DNA of 64,000 nucleotides from Paenibacillus polygoni (GCF_030263935.1 NZ_CP127162.1:1807501-1871500); one strand, 5' to 3'; counted from the stretch's first letter, positions 32,683 to 43,585 are shown. Numbers and translations: made by a program. Notes: generated from the sequence alone by a model not told the origin.

Positions 32683-34296
32683 TTATTCATATTCCTGCAT
32701 CGCCACAGATCTCACATCTAAGTTCCGATACTGAATGGCTTCTGCTACATGGAGTGTTGTAATCTGCTCTTCTACTGCTAGATCTGCAATCGTACGAGCC
32801 ATCTTGAGAATCCGATCATAAGATCTCATGCTAAGCCCAAGAGCATCAATGGTCTGATGAAGCATGTCCTCGGCAGGCTTATCCAGAACAGCAGTCCGAC
32901 GAAGTAAACTGCCCGATAGCTCACTGTTCCATGAGATCGGCAGACCCTTATACCGCTCTTCCTGAATTTTCTGTGCAGCCAGCACCTGTGCTTGGAGATC
33001 TGCAGAGGAGGATGTAATCTTTACCTCAAGGCCTTCTTTGGGCCGGGGGACTTCGACTTGTAAATCAATCCGGTCCAGCAGCGGTCCAGATATTTTGGCA
33101 CGATAGGCGGCTATTTTATGAGGTGTACAAGTACATCGCTGCTGCTTAGGATCATTGCCAGCATATCCGCACGGACAAGGATTCATGGAGGCGGCGAGCA
33201 TAAAATGAGCAGGGAATGTAAAAGCAGCCCGGGCTCTGCTAAGTGTTACATGTCGATCCTCTAGCGGTTGTCTTAGTACTTCAAGGACTTGACGGTTAAA
33301 CTCAGGAAGTTCATCCAGGAACAAAATTCCTCGGTGAGCAAGACTGACTTCTCCAGGTTTTGGTATTGTTCCTCCTCCGATCAGGCCGGCGGCTGAAATC
33401 GTATGATGTGGAGAGCGAAACGGACGAACAGTTGCTAGTCTACTCAGTCCATTTTTTAATTTGCCTGAAGCGCTTAGAACTTTGGTGACTTCAAGTGCTT
33501 CTTGATCGGTAAGCGGAGGGAGTATGGTCGGCAGACGTTTGATGAGCATCGTTTTTCCCGTGCCTGGAGGACCTACCAGCATAATGTTGTGCATTCCAGC
33601 GGCAGCAATTGTGAGTGCTCTTTTCACATGCTGTTGTCCTAGAACATCAATATAGTCTTCCATAAGATAAGAACCTTCTTCAGAAGATTCTTTACGTGAT
33701 GCATATGTATTTGTAGAAAGATGAGCGTAGTCTTCGAGCTGTATTCTTCCTTGCTGTATTTTCCCCTTGGATTTAGATGAATCCGCGTCTCCAGACACGG
33801 AGGGGACCAAATCTCTTAAATGCCGAAGACCATAGACTTCAATTCCTTGGATAACCGAACCTTCGGTTACATTCTCTATGGGAACGACAACAGAATCAAA
33901 GCCTTGCCGGCGAGCAAGGTCTACCATACTAAGGATACCGGGTACAGGTCTAAGACTTCCATCGAGTGCTAATTCGCCTAAAAATAAAGTTTTCTTATTT
34001 GCAGGAAGGATAAGCTGCTCACTAGTTGTTAATACGGCCAGAGCAATGGCGAGATCAAAAGATGACCCTTCTTTACGTAGGTCGGCAGGTGCGAGATTAA
34101 TGGTAATCCGCTGCAAGGGATACTGAAAACCACAGTTTTTGATCGCAGCTCGGACACGTTCTACTGCTTCACGTATTGCAGAGTCAGGAAGTCCGATAAT
34201 CGAAGTTTGAGGTAACCCGTTAGACAAATCTGTTTCTACTTCAATGAGTACCCCATCGATCCCGTATAAACAAGCTCCAAATAATTTTCCGTACAT
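32683..34296 (-). CDS. comM: ComM/YifB family Mg-chelatase-like AAA+ ATPase
   Basis: 537 residues. A lon-protease-like N-terminal domain (FDLAIALAVL; LGELALDGSLRPVPG) is followed by an AAA+ module with Walker A VGPPGTGKTMLIKRLP and Walker B ILFLDELPEFNR, then a C-terminal helical part. It contains CPCGYAGNDPKQQRCTCTP, the zinc-binding-like loop of this family. Homologues (ComM in Haemophilus and Vibrio) are helicases for branch migration in natural transformation. ATG 34296 has GAGGTG 9 bases upstream; a GTG at 34308 overlaps that site. It lies two genes from dprA but on the other strand. Confidence 0.9.
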   Translation of the reverse strand: MYGKLFGACLYGIDGVLIEVETDLSNGLPQTSIIGLPDSAIREAVERVRAAIKNCGFQYPLQRITINLAPADLRKEGSSFDLAIALAVLTTSEQLILPANKKTLFLGELALDGSLRPVPGILSMVDLARRQGFDSVVVPIENVTEGSVIQGIEVYGLRHLRDLVPSVSGDADSSKSKGKIQQGRIQLEDYAHLSTNTYASRKESSEEGSYLMEDYIDVLGQQHVKRALTIAAAGMHNIMLVGPPGTGKTMLIKRLPTILPPLTDQEALEVTKVLSASGKLKNGLSRLATVRPFRSPHHTISAAGLIGGGTIPKPGEVSLAHRGILFLDELPEFNRQVLEVLRQPLEDRHVTLSRARAAFTFPAHFMLAASMNPCPCGYAGNDPKQQRCTCTPHKIAAYRAKISGPLLDRIDLQVEVPRPKEGLEVKITSSSADLQAQVLAAQKIQEERYKGLPISWNSELSGSLLRRTAVLDKPAEDMLHQTIDALGLSMRSYDRILKMARTIADLAVEEQITTLHVAEAIQYRNLDVRSVAMQEYE

Positions 34297-34469
34297 ATGA
34301 AAAAACACCTCGTTTTCAGTTTATCCCACTCAAGGTGAATGGGTAATTAAACATGAAAAAAGGTGCTTCCTTATTTTCAAAATGAACATGTATATTTCAA
34401 TGGATTTCAATAGAACTTATGTGTGAACTTTTAGTCTGTAATTTTTAAGCTAAATAACTTAACTTCAAA

Positions 34470-35000
34470 AATAAATTTAGGGTTCTACTAAAACGACGTT
34501 AGAAGGTTATTATACTCAAATGGAATCATTTACTAGCAAGTTCATTGTAAACAATGATACTTTTCGATGTCAATCTTAATTATAGAAGAATACTCGGATG
34601 TTTTAAATGAACGTCTCGGACACACATTTACAGACCTTTATATGTAATTCCCACTAGCACCACTGATTGATGTTGTTTTTCTGCATGTGTTGATTGAAGA
34701 TCAAGGACAAGATTTATTCTATTTTACTAATTTCTTTTTCTTTAATTTCTGTTTTACTAACTTCTACACTTGGTATTACATGCCCTGCTGCGATCTTTAC
34801 GAATGACAACCGTATTTTCCTTTGCCTTATAGATTACTATTTCATTTTTTTTATTCTGTGTCTTATCTGCTCTATAATGATGGGATAACAGAAGTGAAGT
34901 AATATTACTAATTCAATCCTCAGCTTCTAGAAGGCATATTGTGTTACATATATGTTTCATGCAATCTAATTTTCCGTAATAAATTTAGGGTGCGACTAAA
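34470..35000. repeat. 23-bp direct repeat pair flanking an AT-rich gene-poor stretch
   Basis: The 23-base sequence starting AATAAATTTAGGGT occurs at 34470-34492 and again at 34978-35000, differing at two positions (positions 15 and 17: T/G in both). The 485 bases between are AT-rich and hold no gene I can support. The region 34309-35125 as a whole has no gene. It may be the footprint of a lost element or an old duplication; no terminal inverted repeats were seen. Confidence 0.7.
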
Positions 35001-35125
35001 TGATTGGAAATTAAATATGGTATTTTAGATTTGCTATGATAAAATAAGATACAAAGATTGGGTTGTATATGTATTTTGCATCAGAATCCAACATGATTTG
35101 AATGCCAGGGAGCAGGTGGATATTA

Positions 35126-35590
35126 ATGAAAATTCATGAAGAGTTAAAGCTGGAGAACCAGCTTTGTTTTGCTATATATGCTTGTTCTAGAGAGATAACA
35201 AAGCTTTACCAGCCATATCTAGACAAGATCGGTGTCACCTATTCCCAGTATTTAGTGCTCATGGTGTTGTGGGAGCGAGAGGAATGTACAGTGAAGGAGA
35301 TTGGCGAAGCGCTGTATCTCGATTCCGGCACCCTTACTCCGCTGCTTAAACGTATGCAGACCGCAGGGCTGATTAACAGAGAGCGTTCTGCACATGATGA
35401 AAGAAAAGTACTTATTTCGCTGACCGAAAAAGGGAAATTGCTCCAAGATGAAGCGGTTCATATCCCGAATGCGATGCGGAATCAAGCTTGTCTTGATGAT
35501 GATCAGTTTAGATCTTTATTAAATCAATTCACAGATCTATTAACACAGGTTCACGAAAATAATGTCGAGGACAAACAAAAGAAGAACTAA
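35126..35590 (+). CDS. ohrR: OhrR, organic-hydroperoxide-sensing MarR-family repressor
   Basis: Represses the thiol peroxidase gene ohr until its reactive cysteine is oxidised by an organic peroxide. 154 residues from ATG 35126 (AGGTGG 6 bases upstream; an earlier ATG at 35102 lacks a site). LENQLCFAIYACSREITKLY places reactive Cys14 and Tyr28/Tyr39 where B. subtilis OhrR has Cys15, Tyr29 and Tyr40. LYLDSGTLTPLLKRM and ERSAHDERKVLISLT are the winged-helix signature. Cys122, in the region of the Xanthomonas resolving cysteine, is an extra feature. No ohr gene adjoins it. Confidence 0.9.
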   Translation: MKIHEELKLENQLCFAIYACSREITKLYQPYLDKIGVTYSQYLVLMVLWEREECTVKEIGEALYLDSGTLTPLLKRMQTAGLINRERSAHDERKVLISLTEKGKLLQDEAVHIPNAMRNQACLDDDQFRSLLNQFTDLLTQVHENNVEDKQKKN

Positions 35591-35643
35591 GATAAAAATA
35601 GGCTGATAAGAACGAGCTTTATAATTCATCTGAAAAAAGGAGG

Positions 35644-35683
35644 AACCTTCTACTACTCAAGAGAATGAGCGTAGAAGGTTTTT
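35644..35683 (+). terminator. intrinsic terminator of ohrR
   Basis: AACCTTCTAC (35644-35653) pairs with GTAGAAGGTT (35671-35680) and is followed by TTT. It closes the ohrR unit ahead of sucC. Confidence 0.75.
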
Positions 35684-35758
35684 CCATTTTTACCCAAACA
35701 TTCTTTATTTGGAATGATATCGATATCAAAATACACTCAGTTTGATACCAATTTTTAA

Positions 35759-35786
35759 GGTAAGCGTTTTAAAAACGTGTTACAAT
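35759..35786 (+). promoter_or_regulatory. extended -10 promoter of sucCD with a cre-like box
   Basis: TGT-TACAAT at 35778-35786 is an extended -10 box, but no good -35 box is seen. GGTAAGCGTTTTAA at 35759-35772 is a 2-mismatch match to the CcpA cre consensus, which could link sucCD to carbon catabolite control. The cre call is weak. Confidence 0.35.
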
Positions 35787-35858
35787 GATGTGGGTTTATA
35801 AGGAAATATGACTAATTAGCCCGCCTTGTTGCAGTCATGTTGATAGGAGGATTCGAGA

Positions 35859-37019
35859 ATGAATATCCATGAATATCAAGGAAAAGAAGTACTTAAACAG
35901 TACGGAGTTGCCGTTCCAAACGGAAAAGTAGCTTATACAGTTGAAGAAGCGGTTGAAGCCGCTGCGTCGCTGGGAAGCCCGGTGACTGTAGTGAAAGCAC
36001 AGATCCACGCAGGTGGACGTGGTAAAGCAGGCGGCGTAAAAGTAGCCAAAACTATGGATGAAGTACGTGAATATGCCTCTGAAATTCTTGGGAAAGTGCT
36101 TGTAACGCACCAAACAGGACCAGAAGGCAAAGAAGTGAAAAGACTTCTTATTGAAGAAGGTTGCGATATTCGTAAAGAGTATTATGTGGGAGTGGTCGTG
36201 GACCGTGCAACAGGACGAGTCGTTCTGATGGCTTCTGAAGAAGGCGGTACTGAGATTGAAGAAGTAGCAGAAGCTACACCAGAGAAGATTTTCAAAGAAA
36301 TCGTCGATCCGGCTGTTGGACTTCAAGTATTCCAAGCCCGGAGACTTGCGTATGCAATCAACATTCCTAATGAGCTCGTAAACAAAGCAACGAAATTTAT
36401 GCTTGCTCTCTACGAAGCTTTCGTGGATAAAGATTGTTCGATTGCAGAGATCAACCCGCTTGTAGTAACAGGCGATGGTAATGTAATGGCACTGGATGCG
36501 AAATTGAACTTTGATTCAAATGCTCTTTATCGTCATAAAGATATTCAAGCACTTCGCGATCTGGATGAAGAAGATGAGAAAGAAATTGAAGCTTCCAAGT
36601 TTGATCTGAGCTACATAGCACTTGATGGGAACATCGGCTGTATGGTTAACGGAGCAGGTCTTGCGATGGCAACGATGGACATTATTAAATATTACGGTGG
36701 GGACCCCGCTAACTTCCTTGATGTAGGGGGCGGTGCTACAACCGAAAAAGTAACAGAAGCTTTTAAAATCATTTTGTCAGATGCAAAAGTAGAAGGTATT
36801 TTTGTAAATATCTTCGGCGGCATTATGCGTTGTGACGTAATTGCGGACGGGGTAGTGGAAGCTGCAAAACAGCTCGGTCTTACGAAACCGCTCGTTGTCA
36901 GATTAGAAGGTACGAATGTTGATCTTGGCAAAAAGATTTTGTCAGAATCCGGCCTTAATATCGTAGCAGCGGATTCGATGGCAGACGGTGCACAAAAAAT
37001 TGTTGCCCTCGTGAAATAA
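35859..37019 (+). CDS. sucC: succinyl-CoA synthetase beta subunit
   Basis: ADP-forming ligase of the citric acid cycle (succinyl-CoA + ADP + phosphate to succinate + CoA + ATP). 386 residues: ATP-grasp domain at the N-terminus ([32 protein letters not shown]) and a C-terminal flavodoxin-like domain with [13 protein letters not shown] and [18 protein letters not shown] 35859 follows TAGGAGG. sucD follows 60 bases downstream; the pair forms the usual operon. Confidence 0.97.
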   Translation: MNIHEYQGKEVLKQYGVAVPNGKVAYTVEEAVEAAASLGSPVTVVKAQIHAGGRGKAGGVKVAKTMDEVREYASEILGKVLVTHQTGPEGKEVKRLLIEEGCDIRKEYYVGVVVDRATGRVVLMASEEGGTEIEEVAEATPEKIFKEIVDPAVGLQVFQARRLAYAINIPNELVNKATKFMLALYEAFVDKDCSIAEINPLVVTGDGNVMALDAKLNFDSNALYRHKDIQALRDLDEEDEKEIEASKFDLSYIALDGNIGCMVNGAGLAMATMDIIKYYGGDPANFLDVGGGATTEKVTEAFKIILSDAKVEGIFVNIFGGIMRCDVIADGVVEAAKQLGLTKPLVVRLEGTNVDLGKKILSESGLNIVAADSMADGAQKIVALVK

Positions 37020-37079
37020 TTCATTCCTTTTCGGGGATACCCGAACACTTGAAAATAACCGTAGGGGATGTGAACGATC

Positions 37080-38009
37080 GTGAGTATTTTGGTAAATAAA
37101 GATACAAAAGTGATTACGCAAGGTATCACGGGTGCGACTGCGAAGTTTCATGCAAAAGGTGCGCTGGACTATGGCACGCAAATGGTAGGCGGTGTGACCC
37201 CGGGTAAAGGCGGCACGACTGTCGACATTGAACTCGAAAATGGCAGTGTAGTTAAGCTTCCCGTGTATAACACTGTAAATGAAGCCAAAGAAGCAACAGG
37301 CGCAACAGCAAGTGTTATTTATGTACCGCCTGCTTTTGCTGCAGATTCTATTATGGAAGCTGTAGACGCTGAACTTGATCTTGTGATCTGTATTACCGAA
37401 GGAATTCCGGTACTCGACATGATCAAAGTAAAACGTTATATGGAAGGCAAGGATACGGTTCTGATCGGTCCGAACTGCCCAGGCGTTATTACTCCAGGCG
37501 AATGTAAGATCGGTATTATGCCGGGCTACATTCATATGCCAGGTCATGTAGGAGTTGTATCTCGCAGCGGTACGCTGACGTACGAAGCGGTTCATCAGCT
37601 TACAACACGTGGTATCGGTCAATCATCTGCCGTGGGAATTGGCGGAGACCCTGTTAAAGGTTCCGAATTCATTGATATTTTATCTCGCTTTAATGATGAT
37701 CCTGATACACATGCAGTCATTATGATTGGTGAAATTGGGGGTACTGCTGAGGAAGAAGCAGCAGAGTGGATTCGCGATCATATGACAAAACCTGTCGTCG
37801 GTTTCATCGGCGGGGTTACAGCACCTCCAGGAAAACGGATGGGTCATGCGGGCGCTATTATCTCTGGCGGTAAAGGTACTGCGAAAGAGAAGATTGCCAA
37901 ACTCGAATCTTGCGGCATTCGGGTATCTCCGACTCCATCTGAAATGGGCTCTACGCTCGTAAGTGTGCTGGAAGATCGCGGAATTCTTAACCTTTGTACG
38001 ACTCATTAA
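37080..38009 (+). CDS. sucD: succinyl-CoA synthetase alpha subunit
   Basis: Partner of SucC; it carries the CoA-binding Rossmann domain and the phosphohistidine. 309 residues from GTG 37080 with AGGGGATG upstream, slightly longer than average. CoA-binding segments are [15 protein letters not shown] and the active His256 in [21 protein letters not shown] and [12 protein letters not shown] are further family signatures. The sucCD pair is followed by a strong terminator. Confidence 0.97.
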   Translation: MSILVNKDTKVITQGITGATAKFHAKGALDYGTQMVGGVTPGKGGTTVDIELENGSVVKLPVYNTVNEAKEATGATASVIYVPPAFAADSIMEAVDAELDLVICITEGIPVLDMIKVKRYMEGKDTVLIGPNCPGVITPGECKIGIMPGYIHMPGHVGVVSRSGTLTYEAVHQLTTRGIGQSSAVGIGGDPVKGSEFIDILSRFNDDPDTHAVIMIGEIGGTAEEEAAEWIRDHMTKPVVGFIGGVTAPPGKRMGHAGAIISGGKGTAKEKIAKLESCGIRVSPTPSEMGSTLVSVLEDRGILNLCTTH

Positions 38010-38125
38010 TATCATTTTGCAGTCTAATAAGCCTCGTTAAGAAGAGTTGTTAAAATTTTTTTCTTCTATATAATAGGGCGAATTATAATAGGGGCACACC
38101 CGAATCTAGTTTCAATCTAAAAGGT

Positions 38126-38169
38126 AAGCAACCTTTTTGTCGAATATATCGACAGAAGGGTTGCTTTTT
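38126..38169 (+). terminator. intrinsic terminator after sucCD
   Basis: AAGCAACC (38126-38133) pairs with GGTTGCTT (ending 38166), and TGTCGA/TCGACA form an inner stem. A T-run precedes dprA. Confidence 0.8.
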
Positions 38170-38219
38170 GTATTTTAATTACGGTTTTCTTTTCGTTAGT
38201 CAAAGAAAGGGTGGAGAGT

Positions 38220-39350
38220 ATGGAAGACAGACATATTTTATTTGGACTTCAAGAGATGGATGGGATCGGTCGTAAAACGATTAGAAAATGGATGACGAGT
38301 GGAAATTTATTATCGGACATGCTAAAATACGAAACTCAGGACTGGATTCAGTCAGGACTCTCGGCAGCAAGAGCTGCTGTGATGAAAGAATGCTTCCATG
38401 AATCATTTATTTATGAGAAACTTGAGCTGCTTCATAAGGAACGTATCGAAATTGTAACCTATTACGATAAAGAGTATCCTATATTATTGAAGGAAACGGC
38501 GGACCCGCCTTGGGTTCTATACATAAAAGGCAATGCAAGTTTGCTTCATAAGCCGTCTATAGCGATGGTGGGAACCCGAGTTCCTACAGGTTACGGGAAA
38601 AAAGTAGGTGAGGTGTTCGCTTCACAGCTGTGCAAGGCAGGATATACGATTGTCAGCGGTCTTGCACGCGGAATAGATAGTGTATGTCACGAAGCTGCTA
38701 TCCGTGCAGATGGTTTAACGATTGCGGTCCTTGGTGCGGGGCTGTCACATATTTATCCTGCCGAAAACCATGCTTTAGCGAGCCGGATTGCTTCTAGCGG
38801 ATTGTTAGTATCCGAATATCCCTTGCACCAAAAACCAAGACCTGGTCTTTTTCCTGAGCGAAACCGAATTATTGCGGGGCTCAGTTTAGGTACACTTGTG
38901 GTGGAAGCTGATTTACGCAGCGGATCGTTAATTACGGCTGATGCTGCACTAGAAGCAGGTCGCGATGTATTTGCAATTCCTGGGCCCATTACCTCTCCTA
39001 AAAGCCAGGGCGCACTTAATTTAATTAAACAAGGGGCTCTGCTAGTCACTAAAGTAGAAGATATTACAGATGAATATATACATGTAATGAATTCTGCTAG
39101 AGAAGACAAGTCTGAACAATCCGGGGTTCATCCTGAACCGCTTTTATCCGCAGCACATCAGGAGCTGATTCCAGAGCTTACGGAAGAAGAAAGAAAAGTA
39201 GTTGATTTACTTGAAGCAGGCCCTATGACATTAGATGATTTTGTGGATAGGCTTCATCTTGATTTTGGACATTTGCATTCAGTTCTGTTATCTTTAATCA
39301 TAAAAAAGCAGATTATACAATTACCTGGAGCTATATATAAGTTAATATAG
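38220..39350 (+). CDS. dprA: DNA processing protein DprA (Smf)
   Basis: Binds incoming single-stranded DNA during transformation and loads RecA. 376 residues: a helical N-terminal part (SAM-like) and a Rossmann-fold core with IAMVGTRVPTGYGKKVGE, SGLARGIDSVCHEAA, LGAGLSHIYPAEN and SEYPLHQKPRPGLFPERNRIIAGLS; a small C-terminal winged-helix domain follows. ATG 38220 has AAAGGGTGGAG upstream; GTG 38211 overlaps the site. The dprA-topA order is conserved in Bacillales. Confidence 0.95.
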   Translation: MEDRHILFGLQEMDGIGRKTIRKWMTSGNLLSDMLKYETQDWIQSGLSAARAAVMKECFHESFIYEKLELLHKERIEIVTYYDKEYPILLKETADPPWVLYIKGNASLLHKPSIAMVGTRVPTGYGKKVGEVFASQLCKAGYTIVSGLARGIDSVCHEAAIRADGLTIAVLGAGLSHIYPAENHALASRIASSGLLVSEYPLHQKPRPGLFPERNRIIAGLSLGTLVVEADLRSGSLITADAALEAGRDVFAIPGPITSPKSQGALNLIKQGALLVTKVEDITDEYIHVMNSAREDKSEQSGVHPEPLLSAAHQELIPELTEEERKVVDLLEAGPMTLDDFVDRLHLDFGHLHSVLLSLIIKKQIIQLPGAIYKLI

Positions 39351-39425
39351 ATCCCTTTGGCGTGATTAGATGTGTGATTTCGTCATAGGGGCATGCAGGC
39401 TATATTTTGAGAGGAGGATGAACCT

Positions 39426-41528
39426 ATGGCGGATTCACTCGTCATCGTGGAGTCTCCTTCGAAAGCCAAAACGATAGGGAAGTATCTCGGAAGTAAGTAT
39501 ATCGTTAAGGCTTCGATGGGGCATATCCGCGATTTGCCAAAAAGTCAGATTGGCGTAGAAGTGGAAAATGATTTTAACCCTAAATATATTACCATCCGCG
39601 GAAAAGGTTCTGTACTGAAAGAACTAAAGGATGCTTCGAAAAAAGTGAAAAAAGTTTATCTGGCGGCTGACCCCGATCGTGAGGGGGAAGCGATTGCCTG
39701 GCATTTGGCTCATGCACTTGACCTGGATCAGACAGAAAGCTGCCGGGTTGTTTTTAATGAGATTACGAAACAAGCGGTAAAAGATGCTTTTAAAACACCG
39801 CGAAAAATAAATATGGACCTTGTGAATGCACAGCAAGCAAGACGTATTCTTGATCGGCTGGTAGGATACAAGATCAGTCCTATCCTCTGGAAAAAAGTAA
39901 AAAAAGGATTGTCTGCAGGACGTGTTCAATCCGTTGCAGTTAAGATCATTCTTGACCGTGAGAATGAAATCGATGATTTTATTCCGGAAGAATACTGGAG
40001 CATTACTGCAAAACTAAGTGCAGACGGCAGCCCGATGGAAGCGAAGTTCCATAAGTGGAACGGAACCAAAACGGAACTGACCAACGAAGAACAAGTGAAT
40101 TCAATACTAAAGCAAATTGAGAATGAAGATTTTACAGTAAAAGAAGTAAAAGAGAAGGAACGGACACGTAATCCGTCGGCTCCTTTTACAACAAGTTCGT
40201 TACAGCAGGAAGCGGCTCGTAAACTTAACTTCCGTGCTGCCAAGACGATGTCAGTCGCACAGCAATTATATGAGGGTGTAGATCTTGGTAAAGAAGGTAC
40301 GGTAGGTTTAATCACCTATATGCGTACCGACTCCACTCGTATTGCGACATCGGCTCAGGAAGAAGCGAAAGAGTTCATTTCTCAAAAATATGGAGAAACT
40401 TTCGTGCCGGAAACGTTCCGTCAGTATTCCAAAAAAGCAGCTAACGCTCAAGAGGCGCACGAAGCGATTCGCCCAACCTCAGTACTAAGAGATCCAGATT
40501 CCGTGAAAGCATATACAAGCAGAGACCAATTTCGTTTGTATAAACTCATTTGGGAACGTTTCGTAGCAAGTCAGATGTCTTCAGCTATCCTAGATACTTT
40601 ATCTGTAGATATTACAGCAGGGGATGCAACATTCCGAGCTACAGGATCAAAAGTCCGTTTCCCTGGATTTATGAAAGTGTACGTAGAAGGAAATGATGAT
40701 GGTACGACAGAAGAAGATAAGCTATTGCCTCCGCTTCAATCTGGGGATGCCTTAGTTAAACAAGAAATTGAACCAAAACAGCACTTTACTCAGCCTCCAC
40801 CGCGCTATACAGAGGCTCGTCTGGTCAAAACGCTTGAAGAACTTGGTATAGGACGTCCAAGTACGTATGCACCTACACTTGAAACGATTCAAAAACGGGG
40901 TTATGTAGCGATTGAAGAGAAGAAATTCATGCCTACGGAACTTGGTGAACTGATAATCGAGCAAATGGAGCAGTTCTTCCCCGAAATTCTGGATGTAGAG
41001 TTTACCGCACATATGGAAGAGGATCTTGACCACGTGGAAGAAGGTTCAGAGGACTGGGTGAAAGTACTTGCACAGTTTTATGGTTCCTTTGAGAAACGTC
41101 TTGAAGTGGCGGAAGAAGAGATGAAGGAAATCGAGATTGAAGATGAGGTTTCCGATGAAATTTGCGAAAAATGCGGGAAACCGCTTGTATATAAACTTGG
41201 TCGATTTGGGAAATTCTTAGCATGCTCTGGTTTTCCTGACTGTCGTAACACGAAGCCAATCATTAAAGACACCGGCATTGTTTGTCCAACCTGTAAGGAA
41301 GGACATGTCGTTGAGCGCAGAAGTAAAAAAGGCCGTATATTCTTTGGATGTGACCGTTACCCAGAATGTGATTTCGTGTCATGGGATAAGCCGTCTGTCA
41401 AACCTTGCCCAAGCTGCTCATCTCTCATGGTAGAGAAACGGAATAAGCAAGGAACGAAGCTGAAATGTACGGTATGTGATCATACGGAAATCATGGAAGA
41501 ACCAGATGATGAGTCTGTTGAAATATAA
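39426..41528 (+). CDS. topA: DNA topoisomerase I (type IA)
   Basis: Relaxes negatively supercoiled DNA by a covalent phosphotyrosine mechanism. 700 residues. TOPRIM domain at the start ([34 protein letters not shown]); active-site Tyr298 in [12 protein letters not shown]. Three C-terminal four-cysteine zinc ribbons: CEKC...CSGFPDC, CPTC...CDRYPEC and CPSC...CTVC. ATG 39426 follows GAGGAGGATG. It lies 76 bases after dprA and 95 bases before trmFO. Confidence 0.97.
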   Translation: MADSLVIVESPSKAKTIGKYLGSKYIVKASMGHIRDLPKSQIGVEVENDFNPKYITIRGKGSVLKELKDASKKVKKVYLAADPDREGEAIAWHLAHALDLDQTESCRVVFNEITKQAVKDAFKTPRKINMDLVNAQQARRILDRLVGYKISPILWKKVKKGLSAGRVQSVAVKIILDRENEIDDFIPEEYWSITAKLSADGSPMEAKFHKWNGTKTELTNEEQVNSILKQIENEDFTVKEVKEKERTRNPSAPFTTSSLQQEAARKLNFRAAKTMSVAQQLYEGVDLGKEGTVGLITYMRTDSTRIATSAQEEAKEFISQKYGETFVPETFRQYSKKAANAQEAHEAIRPTSVLRDPDSVKAYTSRDQFRLYKLIWERFVASQMSSAILDTLSVDITAGDATFRATGSKVRFPGFMKVYVEGNDDGTTEEDKLLPPLQSGDALVKQEIEPKQHFTQPPPRYTEARLVKTLEELGIGRPSTYAPTLETIQKRGYVAIEEKKFMPTELGELIIEQMEQFFPEILDVEFTAHMEEDLDHVEEGSEDWVKVLAQFYGSFEKRLEVAEEEMKEIEIEDEVSDEICEKCGKPLVYKLGRFGKFLACSGFPDCRNTKPIIKDTGIVCPTCKEGHVVERRSKKGRIFFGCDRYPECDFVSWDKPSVKPCPSCSSLMVEKRNKQGTKLKCTVCDHTEIMEEPDDESVEI

Positions 41529-41622
41529 AATACTAACAATGATATAGTGAAACCGGATAGACCGGACTGCTGTCAGCATGTCGAAATGAGGAAGAGATGC
41601 TGATCAGCAGCAGGGAGGATAT

Positions 41623-42960
41623 ATGATGAGTGATAGAGTAGAGCAAGTAACCGTTATTGGAGCAGGTCTCGCAGGAAGTGAAGCAGCATGGCAAATCGCC
41701 CAAAGAGGTGTGCCTGTGAAACTGTATGAGATGCGCCCTGTTGTTAAAACGCCTGCACACCATACAAATCAATTTGCTGAGCTGGTATGCAGTAATTCAC
41801 TGCGGGCTAATGGCCTTACAAACGCGGTAGGTGTATTGAAAGAAGAAATGAGAATGATGGATTCGCTCGTAATTGGTTCCGCTGACCGTCATGCGGTACC
41901 TGCAGGCGGCGCACTGGCCGTGGACCGAGATGGTTTCTCCGGGGAAATTACACGTATGCTTCATGAACATCCGCTAGTAGAAGTGGTAAATGAAGAAATT
42001 CAGGAAATTCCTACAGAAGGAATCGTCGTTATTGCGACAGGACCTTTAACTTCACCGGCTCTATCTGCACAGATTAAAGAGCTTATGGGCGAGGAGTATT
42101 TTTACTTCTATGATGCGGCTGCACCTATCGTAGAAAAAGACTCTATTGATATGAGTAAAGTATATTTGGCTTCAAGGTATGATAAAGGGGAAGCTGCTTA
42201 TCTCAATTGTCCAATGAATGAAGAAGAATTTAATCGTTTTTATGACGCGCTCATCTCTGCAGAAGTGGCTGAACTCAAAGAATTCGAAAAAGAAATCTAC
42301 TTTGAAGGCTGTATGCCGATCGAAGTGATGATGAAGCGTGGTAAACAGACGGCATTGTTTGGTCCGATGAAACCCGTAGGTCTCGTGAATCCTCACACAG
42401 GCGAACTTCCTTATGCGGTCGTTCAATTGCGTCAGGATAATGCAGCGGGGACTTTATATAATCTAGTAGGGTTCCAAACACATCTGAAATGGGGAGAGCA
42501 AAAACGAGTATTCCAGATGATTCCGGGTCTTGAGAATGCCGAATTTGTCCGTTATGGTGTAATGCACCGGAATACATTTATCAATTCTCCAAAATTGCTT
42601 GAACCAACGTATCAATTCAAATCTCGCCCTAATCTGTTCTTTGCTGGACAAATGACAGGGGTTGAAGGTTATGTAGAGTCTGCAGCTTCCGGTCTGATTG
42701 CTGGTATGAATGCTGCAAACCTTGCACTAGGTCAAGATTTGTTTGTGCTTCCAAAAGAGAGTACACTAGGAAGTATGGCGCACTATATTACCACTGCCGA
42801 TTTCAAACATTTCCAGCCGATGAATGCAAACTTTGGATTGCTTCCGAGTCTTGAACGTAAGATACGCAACAAGAAAGAAAAGAATGAAGCACTTGCGAAT
42901 CGTGCTTTAGAAAGCATTCAACATTTTAAAGAAGAAAAAGGACTATCCACGGGAAAGTAA
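41623..42960 (+). CDS. trmFO: tRNA (uracil-54-C5)-methyltransferase TrmFO
   Basis: Makes ribothymidine at position 54 of tRNA using methylene-tetrahydrofolate and FAD (the folate-dependent route of Gram-positives). 445 residues. FAD dinucleotide fold [42 protein letters not shown] and [15 protein letters not shown] are family signatures; [20 protein letters not shown] is near the C-terminus. ATG 41623 has GGGAGGA upstream; a second ATG follows directly. In B. subtilis codV (xerC-like) follows; here the next gene is hslV. Confidence 0.96.
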   Translation: MMSDRVEQVTVIGAGLAGSEAAWQIAQRGVPVKLYEMRPVVKTPAHHTNQFAELVCSNSLRANGLTNAVGVLKEEMRMMDSLVIGSADRHAVPAGGALAVDRDGFSGEITRMLHEHPLVEVVNEEIQEIPTEGIVVIATGPLTSPALSAQIKELMGEEYFYFYDAAAPIVEKDSIDMSKVYLASRYDKGEAAYLNCPMNEEEFNRFYDALISAEVAELKEFEKEIYFEGCMPIEVMMKRGKQTALFGPMKPVGLVNPHTGELPYAVVQLRQDNAAGTLYNLVGFQTHLKWGEQKRVFQMIPGLENAEFVRYGVMHRNTFINSPKLLEPTYQFKSRPNLFFAGQMTGVEGYVESAASGLIAGMNAANLALGQDLFVLPKESTLGSMAHYITTADFKHFQPMNANFGLLPSLERKIRNKKEKNEALANRALESIQHFKEEKGLSTGK

Positions 42961-42978
42961 GGATAGGCTAGTACGTAC

Positions 42979-43016
42979 GCCCGGCAAGTCTTTTTCTGAC
43001 ATGCCGGGCTTTTTTT
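42979..43016 (+). terminator. intrinsic terminator after trmFO
   Basis: GCCCGGCA (42979-42986) pairs perfectly with TGCCGGGC (43002-43009) and is followed by seven T. It separates trmFO from hslV. Confidence 0.9.
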
Positions 43017-43039
43017 AAACGAATGGAAGAGGAGGTTTC

Positions 43040-43585
43040 ATGATGCAAACGACATTTCATGCGACGACGATATGTGCTGTACGTCATAACGGCAAAGCAG
43101 CGATTGCAGGTGATGGACAGGTAACAATGGGAGAATCGGTAGTTATGAAAAATACAGCGAAGAAAGTTCGCAGATTATACCGAGGACAAGTTGTAGCTGG
43201 CTTTGCAGGCTCTGTTGCTGATGCCATTACCCTATTTGAGAAATTTGAAGGTAAGCTTGAGGAACATCATGGGAATCTTCAGCGTGCAGCAGTGGAACTT
43301 GCGAAAGATTGGCGCCAGGATCGTGTGCTTCGTAAGTTAGAAGCGCTGATGATTGTAATGGACAAAACCGGAATGCTGCTAATCTCTGGCGGTGGAGAAA
43401 TTATTGAACCAGATGATGATCTGCTTGCGATTGGTTCTGGCGGGAACTATGCTTTGTCTGCGGCAAGAGCCATGAAACGAAATGCAACACACCTCGAAGC
43501 CAAGGATATGGCTCGGGAAGCACTTCTTGTGGCTTCTGAAATTTGTGTCTATACAAACAGTAATATTATTGTGGAAGAACTGTAA
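43040..43585 (+). CDS. hslV: ATP-dependent protease peptidase subunit HslV (ClpQ)
   Basis: Proteolytic dodecamer that works with the HslU unfoldase. 181 residues. [23 protein letters not shown] is the family start; here it is preceded by MMQTTFHA, an N-terminal extension like those of B. subtilis and staphylococcal ClpQ, so the nucleophile would be Thr9 (if the extension is removed) or a residue in the extension. [29 protein letters not shown] is conserved. ATG 43040 has GAGGAGG upstream. hslU follows 84 bases on. Confidence 0.95.
   Translation: MMQTTFHATTICAVRHNGKAAIAGDGQVTMGESVVMKNTAKKVRRLYRGQVVAGFAGSVADAITLFEKFEGKLEEHHGNLQRAAVELAKDWRQDRVLRKLEALMIVMDKTGMLLISGGGEIIEPDDDLLAIGSGGNYALSAARAMKRNATHLEAKDMAREALLVASEICVYTNSNIIVEEL

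Noticed and set aside
34694..34888. 64-residue hydrophobic open frame in the AT-rich stretch
   Set aside because: The TTG start has no ribosome binding site and the high AT content alone explains the Ile/Leu/Phe-rich translation.
34978..35125. OhrR operator upstream of ohrR
   Set aside because: No clear match to the TACAATT-AATTGTA pattern.
27130..35600. Prophage or insertion sequence in the accessory region
   Set aside because: No transposase, integrase, terminal inverted repeats or phage structural genes were recognised.
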